Source of the DNA: G964291335 sp964291335
GTDB taxonomy: Bacteria > Chloroflexota > Dehalococcoidia > Lucifugimonadales > UBA3495
NCBI GenBank assembly: GCA_964291335.2
Contig: OZ219748.1
Location: 1,612,001-1,676,000, forward strand
Reading direction: 5' to 3'
Length of the DNA stretch: 64,000 nucleotides
Below, in pieces: positions 8,626 through 21,100 of this stretch. The position numbers and the translations under genes were made by a program. The notes below the pieces were generated by a model. It was given only the letters and a program-made list of their open reading frames with translations. It was not told the DNA's origin and ran no database searches. Numbering within the stretch: the first letter of the stretch is position 1; each line of letters opens with the position of its first letter.

Positions 8626-9264
8626 CCGGCATAGCGTTGGTGTATGCCGCAAAGCCCCCGGCCTTGCTGAACCGCAAAGCGGAGGCCGGTCGCCCAGCCT
8701 GAGGCTTATTAGCCGCCGCCCGTCAGTCCACCGGGCGGGGTTCCCGTCTGGCGCAGCTTTACCTGGAGCGCTGCTTCCGTCTGTCCGCCGGCGATACCGG
8801 CGCAGCCCAACTGCTGGAAGCGCAAATAGCGGAATTGCAGGACAGCCCTTGACCGGCTGACTGCCCGGCACGCCGTAGTCTCCGGCCTCTGAACCCTGCT
8901 ATCCCTTCGATCCCTTTTATCCGGCCCGTTACGGCCTGCCCATGCTCTCTGTCGTACCCGTCCGGCCGGCCCGGACGCGCTGCCCCGGCAGGCCGGGCAG
9001 CGTCTTTGGCGCATTACCCACCACCTTCTTTCGCCAGCCCGGTTTGAGGGGAGTTGCGCCCTCCCTAACGGACTGGCTACCCAAATGGCTGCCCTTCCTT
9101 CCCCAGTCCGGCTTCAGGGGAGCTGCGCTGGCCGCTTTGCCGACGAACTGGCGGCGGAACTGGGGCGGCTATTAAAGCCAGGGGCCGGGCGGATACCTCC
9201 GCCCGGCCCCTGGCTGGCTGCGCTGCAACCGCAGCGGCAGCGCAGCCGGGTCGGCCGGCCGGGG
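8626..9264. other. Intergenic region, possibly with gene remnants
   Basis: No convincing gene in these 639 nt. Two short plus-strand open stretches look protein-like but have no start or ribosome site: one ends at about 8851 and reads ...LAQLYLERCFRLSAG...LLEAQIAELQDSP, the other runs through about 9050-9180 (...GRFADELAAELGRLLK). They may be decayed gene fragments. A long hairpin lies at 9176-9215. Confidence 0.3.
9176..9215 (-). terminator. Strong hairpin terminator of the surface-protein gene
   Basis: A perfect 17-bp stem (9176-9192 with 9199-9215) around the 6-nt loop ATACCT, about 50 nt past the stop codon of the minus-strand gene; on that strand it is followed by TTTAAT. Confidence 0.6.
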
Positions 9265-12201
<2,937 letters not shown>

Positions 12202-12686
12202 AGTTTGCCTCTTCAGGTTGCCGGTTTGGTTGCAACAGTCCTTCCCGTCGGGTGGCTGCGACTATGGATTTTAGCAGAGGGGTTTTCGGAAAGGAATACC
12301 GGCAAGCGCCATATACAGCCATATTCGCCGGCGGCCCGGCCCAGCCACGGTCGCCGGGTGGGGAGTAAGCCCTTCAGCAGGAGGGCGTTCAGCGTCAACC
12401 CTTCCGGCAGCGGCGTGCTGGAATATTGAGCAGGGGGCTGACCGACATTACGGGTCGGGCGCTGGACGCCTTTCCTGGCCGGTGCGGCGGAACGCCCGAA
12501 GGGTTGACCAATCCGGCGGCCTTCGAAAAATACGTCCGGCCTCCGGAGGGCGGCAACCCTGGCCGGCCAGTCAGGGCGGCTGGCTGGCGGTTCCCGCACG
12601 GTTGTTGAACGGCCGTCCCGGCCGGCGGTGGAAAAGTGGCCGGCGGCAGCGGCGCCGGCCCCGGTCAGTGTCCGGACTGGCCGCCG
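12202..12686. other. Intergenic region
   Basis: 485 nt containing the promoter of the surface-protein gene (12268-12296). The minus-strand open frame at 12213-12599 has arginine- and proline-rich, non-protein-like composition and no ribosome site, so I see no gene here. Confidence 0.45.
12268..12296 (-). promoter_or_regulatory. Putative extended -10 promoter of the surface-protein gene
   Basis: On the minus strand TGCTAAAAT (TAAAAT at 12268-12273) is preceded after 17 nt by TTCCTT (12291-12296). Transcription would start near 12261, so the homopolymer would be transcribed rather than lying between promoter elements. Confidence 0.4.
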
Positions 12687-13073
12687 TCAGCCGGGTATGC
12701 CGGCCGCAGCGGTAATCTCCACCAGGTTATCCGGCGCGCCAAAATTGACGATGACGGTGGTACGGGCCGGAAAGTCCTGCGGAAAGAACTCGGCATAAAC
12801 CTCGTTAAACCCGGCCAGGTCTGCCCGGTTGGCAACATAACAGGTATTGGTCAGCACATCATCCAGGGAAGCCCCGGCCTCCTCCAGAATCATGCGGATG
12901 CGTTCCAGGGCGTAGCGGGTCTGCTCGCGAATATCGGCGCCCGGTTCGCCGCTGCGCGGGTGGCGGCCGGTGCAGCCCTGAACGAACACCAGGTCGCCGA
13001 ACCTGACTGCCTGGGACAGGGGGTTGCTGCCCGGAGCAAGGGCGGAACAGGTGATTATTTCTTTCTGCGGCAT
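12687..13073 (-). CDS. RidA family reactive enamine/imine deaminase
   Basis: A 128-aa RidA/YjgF/UK114-type protein, the normal length for the family, which hydrolyses reactive enamine/imine intermediates (for example 2-aminoacrylate) formed by PLP enzymes. Family features: FVQGCTGRHP near residue 35, EQTRYALERIRMILEEAGASLDDVL, and ARTTV in the conserved substrate-binding arginine context, with NLVEITAAA at the end. I chose ATG 13073 (GGGGAAA site upstream); ATG 13112 lies almost at the predicted transcription start. It is transcribed divergently from the tRNA at 13226. Confidence 0.88.
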   Translation of the reverse strand: MPQKEIITCSALAPGSNPLSQAVRFGDLVFVQGCTGRHPRSGEPGADIREQTRYALERIRMILEEAGASLDDVLTNTCYVANRADLAGFNEVYAEFFPQDFPARTTVIVNFGAPDNLVEITAAAGIPG

Positions 13074-13120
13074 AGCGGCAATTTCCCCGAAAGCGATTTG
13101 GCCTGGGGCCATAGGGGCAT

Positions 13121-13148
13121 ACTATAGACGGCGCCGGGGTCATGTCAA
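13121..13148 (-). promoter_or_regulatory. Promoter of the RidA gene
   Basis: On the minus strand a perfect TTGACA (13143-13148) is followed after 16 nt by TATAGT (13121-13126), 50 nt before the ATG at 13073. Confidence 0.65.
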
Positions 13149-13157
13149 ACCGGGTTT

Positions 13158-13186
13158 AATGCCGGGACGGCCGCCGTCCCGGCATT
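13158..13186. repeat. Perfect 13-bp hairpin between divergent promoters
   Basis: AATGCCGGGACGG (13158-13170) pairs with CCGTCCCGGCATT (13174-13186) around a 3-nt loop. It sits between the RidA promoter and the tRNA promoter and touches the tRNA -35 box, so it could be an operator or a cruciform-forming insulator; no factor is known. Confidence 0.45.
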
Positions 13187-13212
13187 GACAGAATCAAGGG
13201 GCAAACTATAAG
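13185..13212 (+). promoter_or_regulatory. Promoter of the CAU-anticodon tRNA
   Basis: TTGACA (13185-13190), 16-nt spacer, TATAAG (13207-13212), ending 13 nt before the tRNA 5' end. Confidence 0.6.
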
Positions 13213-13225
13213 CTGAACCGGCAGC

Positions 13226-13300
13226 GGGCCTGTAGCTCAGTGGCAGAGCAACCGGCTCATAACCGGTAGGTCGCTGGTTCGAACCCAGCCGGGCCCACCA
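13226..13300 (+). tRNA. tRNA with CAU anticodon (likely tRNA-Ile2, or elongator tRNA-Met)
   Basis: A 75-nt cloverleaf with encoded CCA. Acceptor GGGCCTG pairs with CGGGCCC, D-arm GCTCAGTGGCAGAGC, anticodon stem ACCGG/CCGGT with loop CTCATAA (anticodon CAT), T-arm GCTGG-TTCGAAC-CCAGC. The GGGCC acceptor start and the GGTCGCTGGTT segment resemble bacterial tRNA-Ile2, whose C34 is converted to lysidine by TilS to read AUA; this identity is inference and elongator Met is the alternative. Confidence 0.9.
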
Positions 13301-13403
13301 GAAAGCACCGTATCCATCTCCCCTCCCCCGTTCCGGGCGGACGCCGGGGCGACGCGCGGCGCCGGCCTGGCCCCGATGCCGGCCGGCGAGCCGGCCTACC
13401 TGC

Positions 13404-14348
13404 TCAATCCGGCAGCCGCAGCCGGAACTGGTCAGCCGAAACCCCTATGCCGACCTGCTCAATGATGAGTTTGGCGTTCCTGACTTCATTTACCGGTTGG
13501 TGGGCGGCCTCGTAGTAGCATAGGCCAATTCTCTGGCGTTTGTCGATGTCGAATTCCTTGCCGGAAGGATGAAAGGGGCTGCTTGCCAGAACGTAACGAC
13601 TGGCGTATTTGACCGGCAGGCTGGCCGCCTCCAGCCGGTCTTGCCGCTGCAGCCAGCGCACTATGGCCCGGGGCACATCCACCCAGGCCTTGAGCGGCTC
13701 CCGGCTGCCATCGGGAAAACGTATTTCCCGCGGCTGGTTATTGCCGGTCGGCGGCGGCACATCGGTCAGCGAGCGCCAGTTGCCGGACGGTTCCGGGCCC
13801 GGCGGTTCCGGCAGCTTAAAGAGCTGCGATGAACCCTCCCGAAGGGTCAGCGGCTGCTGCGCCGGCCGCATTTCGCCTTCCTCGATATTAAGCCGCCACA
13901 GCGACAGGGCATTCAGGCACACTCTGGACAGGGGGTCCGCTACCACATCAAAGCTGACTATTCCTCTATCCGACCGGGGAACCGGCCGGCGCGTTTGGTG
14001 CAGCTCCCACCTTCGGCCGTCGGTAACGGCAAAACAGCTGATGCCGTCCTGCGCGCAGTAGCCAATTCGCCGGTTGGCCACGCCCGCAAGGGGTACGCTG
14101 AGTTTTTTCGTCTCCACCACCACCGCCGGTTTCCCGCCGGACAGCAGGGCATAGTCCACCAACTCATCGCCCAACCGGTATTCAGGCCGCATCAGGGACG
14201 GGTCTTCCGTATTCCAGCCCAGGCCCCGCAGCAGCGGCTCCACCAGCGCCTGGCGGGTCAACGCCTCGCTTCGGGCCAGGTCAGCCTGATAAATCTGCGC
14301 CCGCTCGCGGAGGGTTTCGATTAACTGACAAAGCTCGTCCAGGGCCAT
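13404..14348 (-). CDS. Type I restriction HsdR N-terminal-like nuclease domain protein
   Basis: A 314-aa protein. Residues about 1-150 resemble the HsdR N-terminal (PD-(D/E)xK) domain: a helical start (LCQLIETLRERAQIYQADLARSEALTRQALVEPLL), then LGDELVDYALLSGGKPAVVVETKKL with the Asp and ExK nuclease signature, followed by FAVTDGRRWELHQT. The second half (to residue 314) is of unknown type. No helicase domain or hsdM/hsdS lies beside it, so it is a stand-alone protein, possibly a solitary defence nuclease. ATG 14348 is preferred over upstream starts because of the GGAG site 9 nt upstream. It is divergent from queF. Confidence 0.65.
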   Translation of the reverse strand: MALDELCQLIETLRERAQIYQADLARSEALTRQALVEPLLRGLGWNTEDPSLMRPEYRLGDELVDYALLSGGKPAVVVETKKLSVPLAGVANRRIGYCAQDGISCFAVTDGRRWELHQTRRPVPRSDRGIVSFDVVADPLSRVCLNALSLWRLNIEEGEMRPAQQPLTLREGSSQLFKLPEPPGPEPSGNWRSLTDVPPPTGNNQPREIRFPDGSREPLKAWVDVPRAIVRWLQRQDRLEAASLPVKYASRYVLASSPFHPSGKEFDIDKRQRIGLCYYEAAHQPVNEVRNAKLIIEQVGIGVSADQFRLRLPD

Positions 14349-14476
14349 TGCGACCAGCTCCTGCGAAATTATGGGCGCATTATAGCAAACTGCGGCGGCA
14401 ATTATGGCCTGAACCGACAAGCGCCCCGGGCCAGGGCAGCCTTAAACCGTCCCTGAACCGGCGAAGCCCGGTATGC

Positions 14477-14482
14477 TAGAAT
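14477..14482 (+). promoter_or_regulatory. Extended -10 box upstream of queF
   Basis: TGC-TAGAAT (TAGAAT at 14477-14482) lies 46 nt before the queF ATG. The -35 region 17 nt upstream (TGAACC) is weak. I see no preQ1 riboswitch-like fold in the short leader. Confidence 0.35.
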
Positions 14483-14528
14483 ATACTCCCTTGCATTCAA
14501 GGAGCAGCCTTCAGGAGGTCAGCGGCCA

Positions 14529-14954
14529 ATGGCTACTATACCGGCGTTGAAAGAACGGTACGAAAACCTGGATCGGCAAGTGGAAGTCCGCGAAGAGGCA
14601 GCTATTGACGCCTCCTGCCTGCTGGCTTTCCGGTATGAGTATCCGCAGCAGGAATCGGAAGTAACCATCGACACCGACGAGTTTACCGCCGTCTGTCCCT
14701 GGACCGGACTGCCCGATTACGGAACCCTGTCGGTAGCTTACGCGCCCGGGGAAAGCTGCATCGAGTTGAAATCCCTGAAATATTACCTGCTGTCTTTCCG
14801 GGACGTGGGAATTGTTCAGGAACATGCCGCCAATCGCATCCTGCAAGACCTGGTCGGCTGCTGCCAGCCCCGGTGGCTGAAGGTAACGCTGGATTACAAG
14901 GTGAGGGGCGGCATTCATACGGTAGTGGGCGTAGAGTACCGGGCGCCGGAATAA
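14529..14954 (+). CDS. queF: NADPH-dependent 7-cyano-7-deazaguanine reductase QueF
   Basis: Reduces the nitrile preQ0 to the amine preQ1 with two NADPH, the last nucleobase step of queuosine biosynthesis before tRNA-guanine exchange. At 141 aa it is the short unimodular YkvM-type enzyme. Signatures: catalytic Cys in FTAVCPWTGLPDYG (about residue 56), the NADPH motif ELKSLKYYLLSFRDVGI, and the partner Glu/His in VQEHAANRI. A GGAGG site precedes the ATG. The queuosine-precursor transporter gene follows after 49 nt, forming a two-gene queuosine module. Confidence 0.93.
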   Translation: MATIPALKERYENLDRQVEVREEAAIDASCLLAFRYEYPQQESEVTIDTDEFTAVCPWTGLPDYGTLSVAYAPGESCIELKSLKYYLLSFRDVGIVQEHAANRILQDLVGCCQPRWLKVTLDYKVRGGIHTVVGVEYRAPE

Positions 14955-15003
14955 CCGCTACCGCCCGGCCCGAAGCCGGGGAAACCAGGCACAGGAGACA
15001 GGA

Positions 15004-15711
15004 ATGCGATTTACCGGCGTCTTCGTTATCGTGGTCGTTCTGTTCATTACCGTGCTGATTACCTCGAACATCATTGCGGTAAAGCCCATAACCATTCTGC
15101 CGATAGCGTGGTTCGGCAATCCGGCGGTAATTCTGCCGGCCGCCATCATCATCTTTCCCATCAGTTACATCGTTGGCGACGTGCTGACCGAGGTTTACGG
15201 CTTTCGCATTGCCCGGGGCGTCATCTGGCTGGGGTTTGCCGCCAACCTGCTGGTGGTGGTTGCCCTGGCGCTTGCCGGCATAATTCCGGGGGCGGTCTTC
15301 TGGAGCGAGGCCGACCAGGGTTCCTATACCCGCATACTGGGCCAGGTGCCCGGCATTCTGGCCGCTTCCTTTGCCGCCTACCTGGTGGGGGAGTTCGCCA
15401 ATTCCACCGTGCTGGCCTTGTTGAAGTACCAGATGCGGGGCCGGTGGCTCTTTGTGCGCACCATTGGCTCGACGGTGGTGGGCCAGGGGCTGGATTCCTT
15501 CATCTTTATCTTCCTCGCCTTTGGCGCCTTCGGCGACTGGAGCGGCCAGGCGCTGCTGGGCGCGGCCCTGGCTCAGTGGATTGTGAAGGTTCTGTACGAA
15601 GCGGCAGCGACACCCTTCACTTACCTGGTGGTGGGGTTTATGAAACGCAAGGAGCAGATGGACGTAACCGACGTTCCCCGCTCGCTCAACCCGTTGGGCG
15701 TTTTCACCTGA
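15004..15711 (+). CDS. Queuosine precursor transporter (YhhQ/QPTR family)
   Basis: A 235-aa integral membrane protein with six predicted segments, belonging to the YhhQ (DUF165, vitamin-uptake-like) family that imports preQ0/preQ1 across the cytoplasmic membrane. Family features are the N-terminal VLITSNIIAVKPI, SYIVGDVLTEVYGFRIARGVIWLGF and the region QGLDSFIFIFLAF. Its position right after queF supports a salvage role: imported preQ0 would be reduced by QueF. An ACAGGAGACAGG site precedes the ATG. Confidence 0.9.
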   Translation: MRFTGVFVIVVVLFITVLITSNIIAVKPITILPIAWFGNPAVILPAAIIIFPISYIVGDVLTEVYGFRIARGVIWLGFAANLLVVVALALAGIIPGAVFWSEADQGSYTRILGQVPGILAASFAAYLVGEFANSTVLALLKYQMRGRWLFVRTIGSTVVGQGLDSFIFIFLAFGAFGDWSGQALLGAALAQWIVKVLYEAAATPFTYLVVGFMKRKEQMDVTDVPRSLNPLGVFT

Positions 15712-15717
15712 CGCTGA

Positions 15718-15746
15718 TTGACAAAGGGTACAGTATATAGTATATC
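15718..15746 (+). promoter_or_regulatory. Promoter of the peptide-type binding-protein gene
   Basis: TTGACA (15718-15723), 17-nt spacer, TATATC (15741-15746). It starts just after the previous stop codon and leaves a leader of about 165 nt before the GTG at 15916; the leader contains a small CAGGG/CCCTG hairpin near 15780. Confidence 0.55.
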
Positions 15747-15915
15747 TGGCGAACCTTTCGGGCCGGCATTGGCGTACAGGGGTGTTACCCTGCCGTAATT
15801 TCTGTGCAAGACGTTCAATTTCAGCAAAACATAGAGGGTTTTCGTATTATGCCGCCCGCCGCGTTAAATCGGAACGGTGATTACGCGCCGCCGGCGGGCA
15901 ATTCAGGGGGTAAAC

Positions 15916-17826
15916 GTGAAAAAGCAGGCAGGCAGTTTCCGCACCAAATCGGTTATCTACCCGGCGATATTGCTGCTGATGCTAATCGGCGTGGCCTGCG
16001 GCTCTTCCGTCGAACCGACGGCGGTTCCCGCGGCGCAGCCCGCCGCGCCGGCCGCTGAACCGGCCGAACCGGCCGCGCCCGCGACTGAACCGGCTGCGCC
16101 GCCGTCCGAACCGGCTGCGACCAGCCAGGGCCCGCTGGTTACGCCTACGGCCGAACCGGCCCAGGCTGAAGCCGAACCTGAAACCGAGCCGATGGGCCAC
16201 AAGCCCTATGGCATCCTGCGCATTGCCAATAAAGACCTGGGGCCGCCCCAGTTCCTGCCCAAGAATATGGCGGTGCCCCAGGCCACCTACGTCAGCCCGG
16301 TAATCTTCGACGCCCTGTGGCAGATTACCCCCAGCCGGGAGCTGCAGAACGACCTGCTGGAGGATTGGAGCCTGTCGGAGGATGGCACTGCCTGGCGGTT
16401 GCAGCTGCGCGATGGCATACCCTACCACGCCGACTTGAACGGCAATACCTACGGCAATATCAACGCCGCAGACCTGATGTGGGTGGTGGAGCAGATTATG
16501 CTGGATGAATCCCGCCACCCGGGCAAGACCAATATGCGCCGCATCTTCCAGCGGGAAGATACGGAAACTACGGTTAACTACCTTGACGACCTGACCCTGG
16601 AAATCAACACGGGAGACCACCAGGCTTTCGACTTCATCTGGCGTTTCCAGCAATACGGGGCCAACAATTTTATAATGCTGGCCAGCAAGAAGTACGCTGA
16701 CGCTGTGGGCGAGGATAAGGCTACCCTGGAGGGGGTAGGCACCGGCCCCTGGAAGTTCGTTGAGTTCCGCACTAACGAGCGTTTCATCTCCGAGGCGGTG
16801 CCCGACCACTGGGACAAGACGCCCTATTTTCAGGAATTGCACTACTTCCAGATTGCCGAGGAATCTACCCGCATTGCCAACTTCCTGGCCGGCGAACTGG
16901 ATACTATGCAAACCTCCCTGGGTTCCGTTCCCAACCTGATTGATGCCGAAGGCGTCAAGTTCATGCGCTTTGCCGGCGCCCTGGAACTGCACATTACCCT
17001 GCACGGCCAGCTCTACATCGACCGGGAGGGCATCCCGGAACGGGATGTGAACCTGCCCTGGATTTCGCCGACCGCCGATACCGGTTCCGCCGAATGGAAG
17101 CGGGCCCGGGACGTCCGGGAAGCCCTGCGCATATCCATTGACCGGGGGTCGATTCTGGATAATGTGCTGGATGGCGAGGGCTACGCCGATAACCCCTATT
17201 GGCGGTGGACCGGCTATGAGCATTTCTTCGATGAAGAGATGCGCAATACCAAAACGGAGTATGACCCGGAACGGGCCCGGCAGCTGCTGGCCGATGCCGG
17301 CTATGCCGATGGCTTCGACATCGACATGGCACTGACCCAGCGCTCTTACCCGGGTACGCCCAAGGTGGGCGAGGCCGTCTGCGTAATGTGGGAGGAAATC
17401 AACGTCCGCTGCAACCAGCACCGGATGCCGATGACCGCTTTCCGTCCCCATTTCGTCAACCGCACCTGGAAGGGCTTTAATACCCACGACAACAGCCCCC
17501 AGAACGAGCCGATTGACGCCTACAATCAGGGGGTATCCAGCCAGGGCCTCATTATGCGGGGCATGGAGCATCCTTACCTGGACGCTCAGGTGGAGGCCAT
17601 TCTGGGGGAACCCAACTTCGAGCGGCGCATTGCGTTGCAGCGGGAAACGGCCAAGTGGATTCTGGATAATGCGGTGCACTTCCCCATTGCGGCAATCAAC
17701 GTGGTCTGGCCGGTAGGCCCGGAACTGGACCTGTGGAACTTTGGCTGCTGCGCCTGGGATATTGCTTCTAACCTGGAGTATGCGCCGCACCGCGACCAGT
17801 TGGGCGGCGAGGTTTTCCCGAAGTAG
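15916..17826 (+). CDS. Family 5 (peptide/opine-type) ABC substrate-binding lipoprotein
   Basis: A 636-aa extracytoplasmic solute-binding protein of the DppA/OppA superfamily. GTG 15916 with AGGGGG upstream is preferred to ATG 15877. The signal peptide ends in a lipobox (LIGVAC), followed by a 60-residue Ala/Pro/Glu linker and then the binding domain (SPVIFDALWQITPSRELQNDLLEDWSLSEDGTAW near residue 120, RQLLADAGYADGFDI, C-terminal LDAQVEAILGE). No permease or ATPase adjoins it, so it must work with a transporter encoded elsewhere. Peptides, glycosides or opines are possible ligands; the sequence does not decide. Confidence 0.85.
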   Translation: MKKQAGSFRTKSVIYPAILLLMLIGVACGSSVEPTAVPAAQPAAPAAEPAEPAAPATEPAAPPSEPAATSQGPLVTPTAEPAQAEAEPETEPMGHKPYGILRIANKDLGPPQFLPKNMAVPQATYVSPVIFDALWQITPSRELQNDLLEDWSLSEDGTAWRLQLRDGIPYHADLNGNTYGNINAADLMWVVEQIMLDESRHPGKTNMRRIFQREDTETTVNYLDDLTLEINTGDHQAFDFIWRFQQYGANNFIMLASKKYADAVGEDKATLEGVGTGPWKFVEFRTNERFISEAVPDHWDKTPYFQELHYFQIAEESTRIANFLAGELDTMQTSLGSVPNLIDAEGVKFMRFAGALELHITLHGQLYIDREGIPERDVNLPWISPTADTGSAEWKRARDVREALRISIDRGSILDNVLDGEGYADNPYWRWTGYEHFFDEEMRNTKTEYDPERARQLLADAGYADGFDIDMALTQRSYPGTPKVGEAVCVMWEEINVRCNQHRMPMTAFRPHFVNRTWKGFNTHDNSPQNEPIDAYNQGVSSQGLIMRGMEHPYLDAQVEAILGEPNFERRIALQRETAKWILDNAVHFPIAAINVVWPVGPELDLWNFGCCAWDIASNLEYAPHRDQLGGEVFPK

Positions 17827-17845
17827 CCGCGCCCCCTCCGGCGGG

Positions 17846-17933
17846 GGAACCTCCCGGCAGGCCAGGGCGACGACCCTGACACGTGGAAACAGGGTCAGGA
17901 AGAGAAGGGAACCTCCCGGCAGGCCAGGGCGAC
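17846..17933. repeat. 26-bp direct repeat and hairpin after the binding-protein gene
   Basis: An identical 26-nt block beginning GGAACCTCCCGGCAGG occurs at 17846-17871 and 17908-17933 (period 62). Between them GACCCTG and CAGGGTC form a 7-bp hairpin (about 17872-17898). The remaining part of the 354-nt gap 17827-18180 holds no gene that I can support. Confidence 0.5.
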
Positions 17934-18180
17934 AACCGGCAATCAGGGGCGGGTTACCATACCGGCCCCTGACCCTTGCCGGGGTCGAACCGGGCAGTCT
18001 CAATAGCCGGGGCGCTCCCCCGTTTCACCCTCGGCCGGGCGGCCGGCATTCTTTTGCGGTCCTGCCGGGCGCTGAAGCGCTGCTGGCGGCCCCTGACCGG
18101 CAACCGGGGCGGACGGAGGGCGTCCCGAACTCGGCATGCGGCAGCGTTGCGCCCTTGACCGGCACTCAGGAGCGGTGAAT

Positions 18181-21100
18181 ATGCAAAACCCCTTTAACCC
18201 CTTTTTTGACCGGCCAATCATCAATTCGCCTTACGAATACCCTTGGCAGCACTGGAAACTGGAAGCCGGACAGCCGACCGGGGAGATTGTTGACGGCCGG
18301 CGGGAGGCGGATTTCAAGACCCCCATTCCCCGGCCCAAACAGCGGGGCAAGGGCAAAGGCGTTCAGCAGGAAATGGTCATCGACGAAGAGGCCGGGCTGT
18401 CCACCGAAGAGCAGCAGTACGACGATATTAAGGCGGCAGTCAATGACCTGCGGCAGCGGGTTGACGCCTGGCGGAAGCTCCCCAACCGCCGCGATTGGGG
18501 CGTTACCGAGGTAACGGCCCGGCTGCTGCTGCACTGGCGCCAGCATCAATTCAGCGAATACCGCCCCTTCTTCTGCCAGATAGAAGCGGTGGAAACCCTC
18601 ATCTGGCTTACCGAAGTCGCCCCCCGGGAACCCCGCCACCGGGGAATCCTGAACCGTCTGTCCAGCGTCAGCGAAGCAGCCAACCCGGGCCTGCTGCGGC
18701 GGGCCCTCAAGCTGGCTACCGGCTCCGGCAAAACTACCGTCATGGCCATGCTCATCGCCTGGCAGACCCTCAACGCCGTCCGCAGCCCCCGCAGCCCCCG
18801 GTTCACCACCGGCTTTCTGGTGGTTGCCCCCGGCCTGACTATCAAAGACCGCCTGCGGGTGCTGCAGCCTAACGACCCGGACAATTACTATAAAAACCGG
18901 GAGCTGATCCCCGGCGACCTGCTGCCCGACATGCAGCGCGCCAGAATAGTAATTACCAACTACCACGCCCTGCGCCGGCAGGAAACCCGCCCAATCTCTG
19001 CCGGCGGCCGCGACCTGCTGCAAGGCCACGGCCCGCCGCTGGATACCCTGGAAACCGAAGGGCAGATGCTTAAGCGCGCCATGCCAAAGCTGCTGGGCCT
19101 GAAGAATATTATGGCGCTGAACGATGAAGGTCACCACTGCTACCGCCGCAAGCCGGGCGAGGACGCTGAAAGGGCATTGACCCGGGAAGAGCAAGAGGAG
19201 GCCAGGCAGAATACCGAAGAGGCGCGGGTCTGGATTTCCGGGCTGGAAGCGGTGAAACGGACGCTGGGCTTGCAGCAGGTGGTAGATTTGTCGGCAACGC
19301 CCTTTTTCCTGCGCGGTTCCGGCTATGCCGAAGGCACCCTGTTTCCCTGGACGGTGTGCGACTTTTCCTTGATGGACGCCATTGAGTGCGGCATCGTCAA
19401 GCTGCCCCGGGTTCCGGTGTCCGACAACATCCCCAGCGAAAATTACCCGCGCTTCCGGAACCTCTGGGAGCATATCCGCAGCGATATGCCCCGGGCCGGC
19501 CGCCGGCCGGGGCAGCAGCTGGACCCCGCCCACCTGCCGGCCATGCTGCAAACTGCCCTGCAAGCCATCTACGGCCACTATCAGAAAACTTTTGCGCAGT
19601 GGCAGGCGGATGCGGAGTTGCGCTGCCCGCCCTGCTTCATCGTGGTCTGCAACAACACCGCCACCTCCAAGCTGGTTTATGACTACATCTCCGGCTATGA
19701 GCGGCAGAACGAGGACGGCGAAACCACCTTGACGCCCGGACAGCTGGAGCTGTTCCGCAACTTTGACCCCGAGGGCAGCCGCTGCCCGATACCGCGCACC
19801 CTGCTGATTGACAGCCGGCAGCTGGAGGCCGGCGACAAGTTCAGCGATGATTTCCGCCGGGTGGCCGCCGCCCAGATTGAGCAGTTCCGCCGGGAACGGC
19901 AGGCCCGTTCCGGCAGCAGCGAAGCCTTTAACGATGAAGACCTGCTGCGGGAGGTGATGAACACCGTCGGCAAGGAAGGGCGCCTGGGCGAATCCATCCG
20001 CTGCGTGGTATCGGTGTCCATGCTCACTGAGGGCTGGGACGCCAACACGGTAACCCACATCCTGGGCGTGCGGGCCTTCGGCACCCAGCTGCTGTGCGAA
20101 CAGGTGGTCGGGCGGGCCCTGCGCCGTCAATCTTATGCGCTGAACGACGCCGGGTTGTTCAACGTGGAGTACGCCGATGTGCTGGGCATACCCTTCGATT
20201 TCAACGCCCGCCCGGTAATCATCAAGCCGATCCCGCATGTCAGAACCATTCAGGTACGGGCCATCAGCCCGGAGCGCGACCACCTGGAAATCACCTTCCC
20301 GCGGGTCGTCGGCTATCGGGAAGACCCGCCCAAAGACGACCTGACGGCCAACTTTACCGAAGATTCCCGCATGGAACTGACGCCCGACCAGGTTGGCCCG
20401 ACCGTCGTCCGGAACGAGGGAATCATCGGAGAGGGGGTTAACCTGACCCTGGCGCATACCGGCAGCCTGCGCACGGCCAGCCTGGCCTATTACCTGACCA
20501 AACGGCTGCTGGAAACCCATTGGCGCGACGCCAACGATGAGCTTAAGCTCCACCTTTTCGGCCGGCTGAAAAGCGTGGTGCGCCAGTGGCTGGATACCTG
20601 CCTTGCCTGCCGGGGCGGAACCTGGCCGGCCCAGTTAATGTACTTGTCCCTGGCCGATAGAGCCTGCGAGCGCATCGCCGCCGCCATCACCAACCGGCAG
20701 GGCGAGCGGGTTATCAAGGTTCTGCTGGATTCCTGGAACCCCACCGGCTCAACCGGCCACGTCAACTTCAATGTCTCCAACCGGAAGGAACACTGGCAAA
20801 CCGACCCTCGAAAGTGCCACGTCAACTACGCTGTGCTGGACAGCGGCTGGGAGGGCGAGTTCTGCCGGGTAGCGGAGAAACACCCCAGGGTGCTGGCCTA
20901 CGTCAAGAACCACAACCTGGGGCTGGAGGTTCCCTACCGCGCCGGCGCCTGTTCCCGCCGCTACTTCCCCGACTTCATCCTGCAGGTGGACGACGGGCGC
21001 GCCGACCGGCTGAACCTGATTGTTGAAGTCAAGGGCTTCCAGAACGATAATGTCCGGGAGAAAAAGAACGCTATGGAAGCCTGCTGGCTGCCCGGCGTCA

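Noticed and set aside
12213..12599. Minus-strand frame upstream of the surface-protein gene
   Set aside because: Overlaps the predicted promoter and has biased composition without a start signal.
14455..14528. preQ1 riboswitch upstream of queF
   Set aside because: The leader is short and I cannot find the characteristic hairpin plus A-rich tail.
15982..18003. Minus-strand open frame of 673 codons opposite the binding-protein gene
   Set aside because: Shadow of a well supported lipoprotein gene.
18166..20553. Long minus-strand open frame inside the helicase-nuclease gene
   Set aside because: GC-rich third positions keep antisense frames open; composition is not protein-like and the sense gene has all helicase motifs.
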